Of a stretch of DNA of 64,000 nt, positions 10,341 to 21,524 are shown one piece after another. The stretch is from Eutreptiella sp. 'Long Island Sound 2002' (Eukaryota; Euglenozoa; Euglenophyceae; Eutreptiales; Eutreptiaceae): assembly GCA_964036045.1 (NCBI GenBank), contig OZ038389.1, positions 42,965,119 through 43,029,118 on the forward strand. Direction: 5' to 3'. The notes beneath the pieces are model-generated. The model was not told where the DNA came from. It worked only from the letters and a program-made list of their open reading frames with translations, and did no database searches. Position numbers and translations under genes: made by a program. The stretch's first letter is position 1; every line of letters begins with the position of its first letter.

Positions 10341-12052
10341 TCGTCCTTTTCTGTCCCGCCTCCTTGTGGTGCTGCGGGGTGTTGTCCGCGTTTGTTTCCT
10401 TTTTTTTTTCGTGCTTTTTTTCCGCTTGGTTCCCTCCTCCCTGCATGCACGCACAACAACACTGCATCGCCATCTGTCTCGGTTCTGTTCGGTGCTCACG
10501 TCCAGTCCCTCCGCCATCCTGTGGCGTTGCCCTTGGCGGTCCCCGGCCATGCCGGGCGACCCAGCCATTTAGCCCGCGTTGCTGTACATGTATCCGCTCT
10601 CTCTCCTCTCTACCCTGCCCTCCCCTCTGTCTCCTGCCCGCCCTCTTAGTGTTGGTCTCCTGCTCCGTGTGCTCGCCGCTGGTCGTCTCCGCGCCATGGT
10701 TGTATCTCGCGCGCCCTCACGCGCCTCAGGGCCTCCGCCCTGTCTTCCGACCTGTAGGCCAACCTGGGCGGCATCCCCAGACACCCCTTCGGGGGGACTC
10801 CCCCGTCATCCTCTCCCGCCGGCCGCCCCTCAATCAGTTCCCTGATGGTCGGGCGGGGCGGCCGGTACGGCTCTATGCGGGTCATCGGCATGGTGCTTCT
10901 CTGTGAGACAATGTGTTCCTTTGCGCCCTCACTGGCCCCCTGTTCCCCCAACCTCCCGCGCCCTGCCTCCTCTATGTGCCCTTCCTGTGTGTCTGCCTGT
11001 CCTGCCGTTGTTTTTTTTTTTGGTTCTGTGCTGGCGCTCCTCGCTGCTCCCGCGCGCCCTGCGTGTGCCCTCTGCTCTTCTTCGTGCTACCCTGGTCCCG
11101 CCGCCCTGCGCCCCCTCTCTCGCCTGTCTCCCCTCCCATTCTCCTTCTCGCTGTCGACCCTGCCTGCACGTCTGCCCTCCCTGTCCGTGCAACTCTGTCT
11201 CTCGTGTGTGCCTCTCGCGTGCCCTACCCCTGCCCCTCCCCCTCGCCCCTACCCTTTCCCCTCGGTGCTCCCTCGGTCCCCGCCTCTCACCCCATCCTGG
11301 CTGCCTGGCGCCCTGTCTGGGGGGGGGGGGGGTGTATTTGTGGTCTGGACTGTGGCCCTGTACCCCCCATGCGCCGGAGACGCTTGCCTGGTGTGGTCAA
11401 CCCCTCTGGGCATGAGGACTCGAGTACACCTGCACTGCCATCTGCCCATCCCAGCAATCCCTCCGATCACACCGTTAGCCAAGACCCTGGCATATTGGAT
11501 GCGTCTGCCCGTTCGCCTCTCCTGCAAATCAAAGCCCTGGCGCCGTGCCGCACCCGAAGGGCACAGCGCTGCTCCACGCCTTCGCCGGCCGTTCTCGCCA
11601 GTCACGACCTCGAGCTCTGCTCCGTCACTGTACCACATTCCGCTACTGCTTCCCGTCTGCTGCCCGTTCTGCCCCACACTGCTCGTCGTACCCACGATAC
11701 GTCTTGCGTCCCACTGCCCGGTTGCTTCCTCCGCACTCGCCTGCGCCCCCGTACTCCGCCGCCCCAACTCCCCTCTCCCCCGCCGCTGGTCCTGTGCTCT
11801 CCGCTTGGGGTTCTCGTCCGCGTCCTCCATCACCACATCCCCCTCCACTTTCAGCCGTGTCCCTGTCCTCCTCTGCGCACCTGCACCTCCCTGCTCCCCT
11901 CCTCCTCTCCTCATGTCCGCCACATCCCCTCCTCACCCTCCTCCACCTCCGCCGACCCCCCGTGTCCGCCTCCCCGCATCCCATCTGCCCGTCCCTCCGC
12001 ACGCCCCTGGCCCCCTGCCCCTAGCGCTCCCCGTTCCTGCTCCTGCCCGGCC
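10341..12052. other. LINE 3' region without a recognised gene
   Basis: C-rich on the plus strand, with T runs at about 10396 and 11010 and a G run at 11320-11332. The long plus-strand frames here are proline/serine/leucine-biased and match no domain. Confidence 0.5.
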
Positions 12053-14540
12053 CTACGTGTCGCCACCGTACTGCCCCTCCCGCTGCAACAGCTCTCGCAG
12101 CATCTGAACCCTGGGCTTCTTCCCCCTCTCCCGGGGACAGTCCAGGCGCACCCCCGGGAGCGCCGCCCCCAGCATCCTCCTCCACCGCCACTCTTCCATC
12201 TCCGGCCCCCTTTCCCTGGGCCTCCCCGCCCTGCCGACCAGGTCACTGAAGGGGCGGGGCCCCCTCTTCTCCCGCCTTCCCCTCGTCTTCCCCGCCCACT
12301 TGACGTAGCGGGCCAGCTCCGCCACGTCCCCCTCAGTCCACCCCGCGACCGTCCCGGGTCTCCTCCGCACCGGCGGTGGCGCATACTGCCGCGGCGGCGG
12401 GGACTCCGAGTCCCAGTCCGTCGGCGTCGCCTCCAGACTGGGGCTGGCCGGCCGCGGTGCCCCTTCCGCCTCCCCTGCCCCTCGCTCCTCCCCCCTGCGC
12501 CGCTTCCCCCTTTCCTGCCCTGCCTCCTCGTCCTCCTCCCTGGCCCTTTTCCCTGACGGCGACCGCCCCTCCACATCCGTGGAGGGGGTGTCCCCTTCCG
12601 GATCTGGGAGGACCCAGGGGGGCCCCCGGGCCACCGCCTCCTCCTCCTCCTGCACCCTGCGCTCCCGCGCCGCCACTGCCCTGTCCCTATCCGCCAGCCT
12701 CGCCGCCTCCCCCCTGATCCGCCTCCATGCCCTCTCCTGCATCGCTCCCTCTTGCTCCGGTGGGATAGCCGGCCGTCGGAACGGCACCAGCGGGGTATCC
12801 TCCCGCCCCCTACCCTCCTCTTGTCGTCCTCCCTCCCGTTCCGCCCTCTCAACCCCCTCCTGCCTCCTCCGAAGGCCCGCCCACGCCCTCTGCAGCTCCT
12901 CCACTGCCTGAGCTTCCCCTCCCTGCGGCCTGTCGGTCCCCTCCGTCCTCCCCTCCTCCGTTCCGCCCACCTCACCCTTGACTCTGGCCTCCCTCTCCCG
13001 CAGGCTCCTCTCTGCCTCCCCGAACCTCTCCCACGCCCTCCTGTGCTCCTCTCCCTTCCCTTCCTGCGCTCCCCACGCTGTCCCACCGGCCTGCTGGCGC
13101 TGCTGCTTGTGCGCCTGTGGCTGCATGCCCTGGTATGCCGGCAGGGGCGGGTACATCATCCCCATCGCCGGGTATGGCGGCGGCGGGAATGGTGGGACGA
13201 TTGGTGGGACGGCTGGCGGGACTACACCTCCCCACCATCCCAATCTCCTCCCTGGGAACACCGGCAAGCCCATGTACCCAAGGCCACCCCCCTTCCCCTG
13301 CCCCTTGCCTTGTCGCCCCATCGCCCCGCGTCCCTTGCCGCCTACTCCGTGGAGTCCCGCCCCCCCCTGTCCCTTCCCCCGTAGCCCTTGTTGCCCCGCC
13401 CCTTTCCCCTGCTTGCCCCTGCCGGCCTCTACCTGTTCCGCACCACTGCCCTGCACCGCTGCGCTGCTCTGCTCCGCCTGCCCCCCCCTCATCCCCGTCC
13501 TCCCCGGCTCCATCTCCAACTGGTAGATGGTGTCCGGCCCTTGCTCTGGGGGCTGGCGGCGACGGCGCTGGTGCTCCAAGTGCGCCAGCGCCTCGTACCG
13601 CGCCGCCTGCCGGCGGCGCGCCTCCCTCTCCTCCTCCGCCCTTACCGCTGCACTGACCCCTGGGGGCGACCTCGGCGGCGGCTGCCTGAACGAGCGTTGG
13701 GGCTGCGGCAACTGTTGCCCCGTCCACTCCCTTTTCCCCCTTTCCTGCCAGGTGTCCCTTCGCGTGTACAGCCCCCGACGTCCCTGCCTGCCCTTTCCCT
13801 CCCTTGCCCGTCCGCCCTCTCCCTCCGGTGCTCACGCTGCTGTCTCCGCTCCCTGCCGCTCCCGTCCCTAGCTGCCCTCGTCCGCCCTTGCCTTCCTCCT
13901 GCCTCCGCACCTCCGGGAGGATGGACTTCATGGCAGCCGCTGGCACATTGGGCGCCAACGGCTGTCCTGGGCCTCCCTCCACGGCCATCCTCCCCGCCCC
14001 CTCCCCCTCATCCTACGACACCTCGAGGATGTCGGCGATTACCGACTCCCCCCGACCCATCCACTCCCTCCTCCTCATATCCATGCCCGCCCTCACATCC
14101 ACGACATTGAACGGGTCCGCCCCTGGCCCTTCCGCTGCCCTTTGCCCCTGCCCCTCCCCTTGCCTTCCAGCCCCTGCCGCCACCCCCTCTGCCCCGCCCC
14201 TCCCCGCTCCCGCCTGTCCTCCCTTTTCCCTCCCCTCTCCCTTCCCCACCACGGCTCCTTCCCCCCTCTGTCGCCCTGTAGCCCCCGGCCCTTCCTCCCT
14301 GACCGTCTTCGGGCTCTCCGGAGACGAGGGCGACGACACGTCCGCAGACGTCGCCGAGGACGCCGGCGAGGGGGGCCGCGGGGGTGCACCCGCCTGCATG
14401 CGGGCCACTTCTGCCCGCACTGTCGGTGGCTGGCTGGGCTGTGGGTCAGGCATGTGTGACATTGCGCTGCATATGGGATCACGCCTGAGCCCTGCGCCCT
14501 GTCGCCGTTTTCCCCCACCTCCCCCGCCCTGTACCCCCAC
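12053..14540 (-). pseudogene. Coding-like module downstream of LINE ORF2 (possible ORF1 of a second LINE)
   Basis: Three minus-strand frames follow each other. 14540-14013 begins near MSHMPDPQPSQPPTV and ends at a TAG. The same frame resumes after that stop (13988 onward, AMKSILPEVRRQEEGK). After a likely frameshift the sense frame becomes 13711-12053. The last part has a charged, probably coiled segment (RAEEEREARRRQAARYEALA), a Gly/Gln/Pro-rich middle and a more normal C-terminus (DVAELARYVKWAGKTRG). No RT or zinc knuckle is seen. The composition resembles a nucleic-acid-binding ORF1, but identity is unproven. Confidence 0.4.
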
Positions 14541-14570
14541 TGTTCGCGCGCCCTACGTGTGGGGTGCTCT

Positions 14571-14834
14571 GTCATATTCTCCCCGCTGCCTCGGATGCTC
14601 CAGTCCGTGGCACCGGGTTCACCCCCGGACGGTCCAGTCCTGGGGCTAGTGCCGTGCTTCTTTCCGCCCCGGATGCTCCAATCCGGGGGCCCTTTTTTTT
14701 TTCGTATTCTCTCAGTTGCCTCGGACGCTCCAGTCCGTGGCACCGGGTTCACCCCCGGACGATCCAGTCCGGGGGCTAGCGCCGTGCTTCATTCGTCCCC
14801 GGATGCTCCAATCCGGGGGGTCTTTTTGTCGTAC
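14571..14834. repeat. 130-bp tandem repeat, two copies
   Basis: TCGGATGCTCCAGTCCGTGG at 14591 recurs as TCGGACGCTCCAGTCCGTGG at 14721. Within each unit, GGA-GCTCCAATCC-type words recur in near-palindromic form. A degraded start of a third unit follows. Confidence 0.85.
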
Positions 14835-15028
14835 TCTCTTTGCCGCAGTCTGCACTGTCGCCGTCCTCGTCCCTGCTTCGCTTTCCCCGCTTCTTGCTCC
14901 GCCCTACGACTCTGCGTGCCCAGTCCCGGACGCTCCAGTGCATGCGACGGGCGCTTCCGCTGTCCCTCTCCCTCCGGTCCCCTTCCTGACGTCCCCCTGC
15001 GCGGTGAAACCGTACACCCGTCCTGCCC

Positions 15029-18000
15029 TCATATCTGCCGGATTCTCTTTCGTCTGCGTGCCATCAGGCGGTCCCTCTGCTCGTCTCCCTCTCTGTCTTC
15101 CATTCCCGTCTCTCCCCCTGACCGCCTTGGCCGCCAATCTGGCCGCCTCCGTACTTCCATCTCTGTGTTTTTCGGGTTGTACCTGATCAACGCCATCTCT
15201 ACCCGCTTGGTGACTGGATCACGCATGTCGTCCGCCCGCGCCTCCAACTGCGTCTCTCTGCACGCCATGCGTTCCTGGAGATGTTCCACCATACGCCGCA
15301 ACAGCCTGTGCGCCATGGCCTCCGGTGCCACTGTATGCTCCTGGAGTGCCCGCCACAACGGTTTCACTATCACCATGTGCCATAGTCCCTTGCGGTGCCC
15401 TTCTTTCCCCAGTTCTCTCTCCACCGTGCTTCAGCCTCTCGCACCCTTCTTGTGTAACAGGACGTCCTGATCCCGAACCAGTGGTTCCTCGATCCCCTTA
15501 TACTGTGCACACCGCATGAAGTGCTCGTATGTTTCTTGCCCTTGGCCACAGTGGCATCTCATGTACTCCTCCGGGAGGTCCATACCCTTATGTCTGTACC
15601 ACCTCATCATTGCTTCACGCACCGGCACCTGCCCCGTGATCGCCTGCAGCCTTCTGGTTTGCAGCCTTTTGGGCAGCGATTCCGGCCTCAGCACATTGGG
15701 GTAATGGACCCGCTGTCCCACCTTGACCTCCAAGTACTCGTTCAGTTCTACCACCTCCGGCCCCCCTCGTACTTGGGCTAGCATGTGCACCGGCTGTGGA
15801 TACACCCTTAGTTCCTGCTTGCCTCTGTCCTCCTCCACCACCCACCTGGCCTTCTCCTCTTCCCCGACCCTTGGAGGTATATGCACCAAGTGGAGGTGCT
15901 CCTTGCTCTCTGGCACCCTCCACTCTGGTTCCTGCTCCTTATCCACTGCTTGCGCCGCCCCATCCGCCTCATGATTCCCCACTCCCGCCCTGTGTGACTC
16001 CTGTTTCACCAGGTGTATGACCAGGGGCACTTTCTTCATCTCCAGCCCGTGCCATATCGCGTACACCTGTGACGACAGTCCCGTGCCCAGGGCCTCATGC
16101 AGTGGCCAGCTGGCCAATCTCCTGAGTGACGCCATGTCCGCCTCCGCGTCCACCACCATCCACACTTCCCGTACGTCCTCCCCTATCTCCCCAACCACGT
16201 CCACCACCGCCTGCACCTCTCCATGGGACGCTGCTCCGTACACCATCTTTTCCACCACACTCTCCGTCACCTGTCCCACCCCCTTGACCCTTACCGCCGC
16301 TGCCCCCGCCATGGGCGGCTGTCCTTCCACCCCGGACCCGTCCAGAAATAGCACCACCCTCTCCTTCGTGGGCTCCGGTATGCGCATCACCTCCCTCGGG
16401 TAGTGGCAGTACACTTTGTGCTTCCCAATGCCATACTCTCGTACCCCATCCCCGATGCTTAGCTCTCTTACCCCTCTGTACACCGCCCACTTATTGTCCG
16501 TCCTGGCCTTCCATCCCTTCGTCACCACCACTCCGTGGCACCATGCCCTGTCTGCTTTCGCTCTGCCCTGCTCTAGGTATGCCTGTACCAGAACCAGGTA
16601 CCATACCCTGTCTGCTGGCAACCCGTGGACCGTCAGCCTGATCCTCCTTGCACTCTCTCCACACTTGTGGCCCACGGGCACTATGGGCGCGTCCTCGTGG
16701 GGCCTCCCCGTGTCTGTCATCCGGAAGCTCACCGCCACCGCATCATCCTCTTCCTGTAGTCCCCGCACTGTGTCCCATCCAAACTGGACCCCTGTTCTTT
16801 TCCCCTCCTTTTCCTCTCCCCACCAGACCTGCACGTCCCCCTGGGCCTCCTCATCCTCCCGCACCTCCTTGGGCAGCCGCAGCACCGGCCCCCACCACTG
16901 CCCCCTGGTGTCCGTAGTGCGCATGGTCGCATTCGGGAACGCCCACGCCGTCATTCGTAGGACTGGCCTCGGGATTTGCCCCGCCTCCTTGGTGCACCTC
17001 CAGCACTGGTCCCCCTGTCCTGCCCCTTCTGGGATGTTGTCTTTCCGGAATATATCTGCATGGACATCGTACCACTGCCCGGCCGCACTCTGTACCTTCC
17101 CCCTCGGTCCTTTGAGTCCCAGCGGCGCACACAACAGTATGCCCGGTCTGGCCTTGTCCCTCTCCCCCCTGTCCAGCACCACTCTCTCTTGCTGCGCCCC
17201 CTCTCCTCTCCCGCATCTTGGTTTCCTCTGCTGGACCCCCCACAGCGCTACCCACTCGTTCCACATCGCGCGCATCCTCCTGCTCCACCTTGCGCGGTCC
17301 TCTTGTCCTCGTGCTCTCCTCATCATCATCCTGTATACACCCCATTCCACCACCCTGGTGTCCCGATAGAACTCCGCATGGTGCAGCCCCGCCTTCTTGT
17401 ATTCCTTCATATCCTTCCTGCGCACGTGCAGCACCTCCATGCTCACTCCTTCCTTCCTGATCCACCATACTGTCCCATGTACCGCCCCCCCGAAGTCCGT
17501 GTCCAGGACCAGGATTGGTCCCCGCCTACCGCACGTCCTGTTGGTTGCCAGCATGTGTTCTTCCCCCGGCACACTGCCTGTAGGGCGCGCCACATGCGCT
17601 CCTTCTTCCCCTGCCGCCAACCGTCTGCGCCGGTGCCACACATAGCGCGGGCACATGTTCTCCTCCTTCTGAACCTCTGCGACCGCGTGATAGCACACCC
17701 GTCTCACCACCTCTTCCTGATTGTGGCACATCCTGCTCAGCGTCCTCGCCGTGTGTGCCCTGTACGCCTCCCCCGCCATGGGTATCCCTTCTCCATAGTA
17801 GGCCGTCGGCGACCGCAACACGCACCACGGCACCTCTGTGGGTATCCCCTCATACCGTCTGATGAGCCTCCGCACTTCTCCCTCCACCTCCTCCAGCTGC
17901 TCCCTCCAGTACGGGAGGTGCATCCCCTGGTACCCTACCGCCGCATTGAGCACCGCCCGCAGGTAGTACAGGGTCGTCTGCACTGACGGGGGGTGATGCC

Positions 18001-20518
18001 GCAGGACCACCAGCATCGCCCTGAACCCCCGGACCAATTTGTCAGGTAGCCTGACCCCCCTCGCCTCCATGGCCTGCACATGTCCCAGCACCACCGCTTC
18101 CTCTGCCCTCTCCAGCCATGCCACTCTGTCTCCTACATCCAGCGCCATGCCTTCCTCTCCACCCCTCCTCAGAAACGCCGACTTCTCCGCGCTCCAGACT
18201 AGGTGGTTATCCCTCCCGTACCTCTGCATCAGGTCCTGTACCACCTGTTGGGCCTTTTCATCCCGCGCCATGGGTACCGCATCATCCACATACGCCTGCG
18301 CCGGCGACGTGTGTGGCGCCCGCGCCAGTTGGGGATATTTCCGCGCTATCCAACTCATCAGGGGGACCATGGCCAGCAAGTACAGGAACGGGCCCTCCAC
18401 CCCGCCTTGTGGCACCCCGCTGCCTGGGGTTACCCACTCGGTACACCCCTTCCCCGTGGCGACCGTGTACCTCCTTGTGCGCAGGTACTTTTCCACGAAG
18501 TCACCATATGGGAGTCCTAGCAGTCGCCACACGTCCTCTATGAGCCTATGCGGCGTGTTGGGGAACGCCCCCTTCACGTCCACAGACACCATGAACGCCT
18601 CTAGGTCCTCATCATCGAGGTACATATCGTACAGGAAGCTTGCTTCCTGTGTGGACCTACCCGGCACTGACCCCCACATATTGTCCGGTATGACCCCCGC
18701 TGCATACAGCCGCGGCTGTATCCTCCCGCAGATCACCATCCAGACCAGCTTGGCCTCTGTGACGGCACAGCATATTGGTCTCCAGTTCCCCGGCCTGAGG
18801 TGATTCCCCTTCTTGTACAGGGGCCGCACCATGCCCCCCCATTCCTTTGGGGGCTCGCCTGTGCGCAACACCTCCGTGACCCTCCCCGCTAGACCATCCA
18901 GCTCCGGCGCCTCCAGGTGCTGGTACGCCTCCGCCACCAGCTGGTCCACTCCCGGGCTCTTTTTCCCCTTGAGAGCCTTCACTGCCTCCTTAATTTCCCC
19001 TAGTGTCACCCTGCTGCGGTGTAGGTCCTCGCTCTGCTCCGCTGTGAACACCCGCGGTAACGCCCTTACCATTCTCCTTGTGATCCCGCTTAGCTCCTGC
19101 TGCCCCTGGTTGTGCTGCCTCCTGAAACTCTGCGCCACCTCCTCCAGCACTTCCTTTTTGTTGCCAGTGACCCTGCCACACTGCAGTCTCACCGCCCTGA
19201 TTTCCTTTGGTTTTCCAGCCTCAGCGAGCTCTCTGATGTACCGTAGCGACTTGTACGGCACCGCCCTTTCCATGTATCTCTCATGCTCCGCCACCACTTT
19301 CTGGTATATCCTCTCGTGTTCCTCCTCCACAGCCCTCCTCGCTGTTCGCACCCTTTTCTCCGCCTGTGTTACCTCCGTTTGCCACTCCGTCCCCGCTCCC
19401 CGCGCCCGTGCCTCGACCTCCTCTTGCTGCCGTTTCCTCAGTGTGGCCACCAGCCTTTGCAGCTTGGGCTGTGCCTGCGACTCCCCCCCTTGCTTGGTAA
19501 ACCCGCATATCTGCGCTGCCCTCCTCATGGCTTGATGTACTTGTTTCCCCTGCCTCATTTCGGCGTGTACCCGCTGCCCCCACTGGTGCCACCTCTCGTC
19601 CCCCTCCTCCGGCCACTTCACCATTGGCGGCAGGCTGACGCCTTCCTCGTCCGACCCCTGCTCATCCTCCTGTTCGTCCCCGGGCTCCCCCACCTTCAAG
19701 TCCACAGTCACCATCATGGGGCAATGCCCCTTCCTGTCCTGCATTTCTTCCGGCCCCACCATGTATCCCGCCGTCACCCCCTTGACCCAGCTGGGGTCCG
19801 CGTACACCGCGTCTATCCGCAACGGGGCGCTGCCTTCCGGTGCCGGGTAGTGTGAGGGGCCCGGCGCTCCACTTTACGACGCGTCCTGCAGCCTCATTTC
19901 CTCCACAAACTTCCGCACCTCACGGTCCACCTCCGTCTCCGCGCCCCTCCTCCGGGGATCGTAGTTGAAGTCTCGAACCACGATGACTGGCCCCCTCTCC
20001 AGCGCCCTGACGTACTCCATCCTCAGCTGCGCCACATACTCCTTGACCCTCCTCCCATGTCGGACAAGGCAGTTGATGATGACTACCTGTCCATGCTCCG
20101 TCGCCATATCATACACCGCCCTTCGTCCCCTCGCTCCCACCTTCTTGTCCTGCACAACGCTGAGCCCTCTGCGCACCAACAGCGGCACGCCCTGCGCCCA
20201 CTCCCGCTGGTACTCTCTCCCCTCCTTGTCGTACATCTGCGCGCACACGACGTTGTCCTTCCCCTGCAACCTTATCTCCTGGTACGCCACCACGTCGGGG
20301 TCCGCCTCATGCAGCTTCATCTGCTGCCACGCTGCCTTGTCCGCCCGATACAGTGCCGCGGGGTCATTATGGGTGTACAACTTCATGCGTTGCCACCTGC
20401 CCTCCCCATCCACTCGTAGATCCCCGTCGTCTGTCGTGCCTTTTTCCTCCCCTTTGTTCCATCCCCCCTGTCTTCGTCTGGCTTCTTTCTTCTTCTTCCC
20501 GGTCGCCCCCCGCTTCAT
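15029..20518 (-). pseudogene. LINE ORF2: endonuclease, reverse transcriptase, RNase H, zinc finger (two in-frame stops)
   Basis: About 1,830 codons in one frame, broken by a TAA at 19874-19876 and a TGA at 15431-15433. The ATG at 20518 is 6 nt after the ORF1 stop. The N-terminal APE-like endonuclease shows LYTHND, YQEIRL, VVRDFNYDP and KGHCPMMV, so the usual GDFN and SDH motifs appear as RDFN and KGH. The RT shows KSPGVDQL, VSVDVKGAFPNT, SGVPQGGVEGP and AYVDDAVPMA. RNase H shows FLDGSG, HGEVQAV, VVDAEADM and NHEADGAA. The finger is CHCGQGQETYEHFMRC. After the second stop the same frame continues with a plausible helical C-terminus (PEAMAHRLLRRMVEHLQERM). It would nick the target and prime cDNA synthesis there. 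Confidence 0.85.
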
Positions 20519-20524
20519 TAATTG

Positions 20525-21247
20525 TCACTTCCTCTTCTCGTTCTTCCCCCCCGCCGACACCTCTTCTCCTTCCAATTCTCTCGCCTCCTGCTCCAGAACC
20601 AGCTGCCCGTGTATTTCAATCTCCCTACCCCGCGGGCATACCTGCAACCTTTCCACCGGGTACGGCAGTCTCTCCTCATCCCCCTCCCCCTGATCCTCCC
20701 ACTGCACGATGGCTGCCCTCGTCACATGTCCCTTGCGATCTTGTTGTTCGATCATCTCCTCCACTGTTCCCACATACCTCCTCCACTTCCCACTCACTTT
20801 GTGCGGACCATACACTGTCATCCCTTCCCGCACCGCCCCCTGCTCTTCACGGCCCCGCTGCTCCTCCCCGTACCTGACTCCCCTCGCCCGTTTCCTTCTC
20901 GGCCTCCCTTCTCCCTCCCCCTCCTGCTGCTGCTCTGCTTGCAGCTCCTGCTCGTCTGCCTCTCTCCCTCGCTTGCCGCCCTCCCTCTCACTTCCCTCTC
21001 TTGTCCCCTCCCCATTGCTCCCCTCCTCCACCCTGCCTCCAACAGCACCCTCCTGCCCTCCTCCCTCCGCTTCTCCCTCTTCCACCCCTTCTTCTCCCTC
21101 CTCTCTGTCTTCCCGCCCGCCTGCTGCCAGTCCCGGCTCCCGGGCTTCCACTCCCCGCGCTTGGTCCTGCCCCCTTTCGTCTCGTTCCTCCTCACCATCC
21201 CCATCCCCCACTATGAACCGCATTTGCCCCCCTCTCCCCCTCCGCAT
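20525..21247 (-). CDS. LINE ORF1-like protein
   Basis: 240 codons from ATG at 21247 to TGA at 20525. The first 150 residues are highly charged and Gly/Glu/Arg-rich. The C-terminal part has a compact segment (KWRRYVGTVEEM, AAIVQWEDQ, PYPVERLQVCP) resembling an SH3-like/Tudor barrel; that is a guess from residue pattern. There is no CCHC knuckle and no recognised RRM. Position immediately 5' of ORF2 is the main reason to call it ORF1. The ORF2 ATG follows after only CAATTA, which suits termination-reinitiation. An earlier open stretch (21465-21258, other frame) may be the true ORF1 start in a shifted frame. Confidence 0.5.
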   Translation of the reverse strand: MRRGRGGQMRFIVGDGDGEEERDERGQDQARGVEAREPGLAAGGREDREEGEEGVEEGEAEGGGQEGAVGGRVEEGSNGEGTREGSEREGGKRGREADEQELQAEQQQEGEGEGRPRRKRARGVRYGEEQRGREEQGAVREGMTVYGPHKVSGKWRRYVGTVEEMIEQQDRKGHVTRAAIVQWEDQGEGDEERLPYPVERLQVCPRGREIEIHGQLVLEQEARELEGEEVSAGGKNEKRK

Positions 21248-21465
21248 CCCCCTCCACCTACTTGGCCTCTCCCCCCCCCTGGTCGTGTTCCACCTCCAGG
21301 CCTGGCTTCCTGGCCCCCTCTGTGAGCCTTCTCGCTCTCTCCAATGCCTCCTTCCTGTGCCCGTCCTCCGTTCCGGGTGCCACGATCCACCTCGGCTGCT
21401 CCCCTCCCCTGCTGCTGGCCACCCACTCCAATGCCAACCGGATCTGTTCCCTGATATCTTCCGCT

Positions 21466-21524
21466 GAGACTACAACACACCTGGTGTACTGGGTAGCCCG
21501 ACAGTCAACCCGAAGGGGACGTAA
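21466..21524. repeat. Right copy of the 59-bp direct repeat flanking the LINE
   Basis: See 8917-8975. On the right it joins uninterrupted G1m pol sequence. On the left the LINE 5' end starts at 21465. Confidence 0.85.

Larger units (their letters stand above)
8976..21465 (-). mobile_element. LINE (non-LTR retrotransposon) insertion unit with RNase H and C-terminal zinc finger
   Basis: Minus-strand order from 21465: ORF1 (21247-20525), ORF2 (20518-15029), then about 6 kb containing another coding-like module (14540-12053), two tandem repeats, and a TTAC-type tail at 8990. The unit sits between 59-bp target repeats. It is far richer in G+C than the gypsy DNA around it and has an extreme strand bias. 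ORF2 has an APE-type endonuclease, RT with YVDD, RNase H and a CxC...H...C finger, as in I/R1/Tad-like clades. The long 3' part may be a second, older element captured inside the same unit. Confidence 0.8.

Noticed and set aside
9272-12556. Long plus-strand ORFs (342, 420 and 547 codons), proline/serine/leucine-rich
   Set aside because: They lie antisense to the LINE in C-rich repeats, have no domain, and change frame with the tandem repeat. Shadows of composition.
16416-17986. Plus-strand ORFs of over 300 codons
   Set aside because: Antisense to the well-supported RT/RNase H of LINE ORF2.
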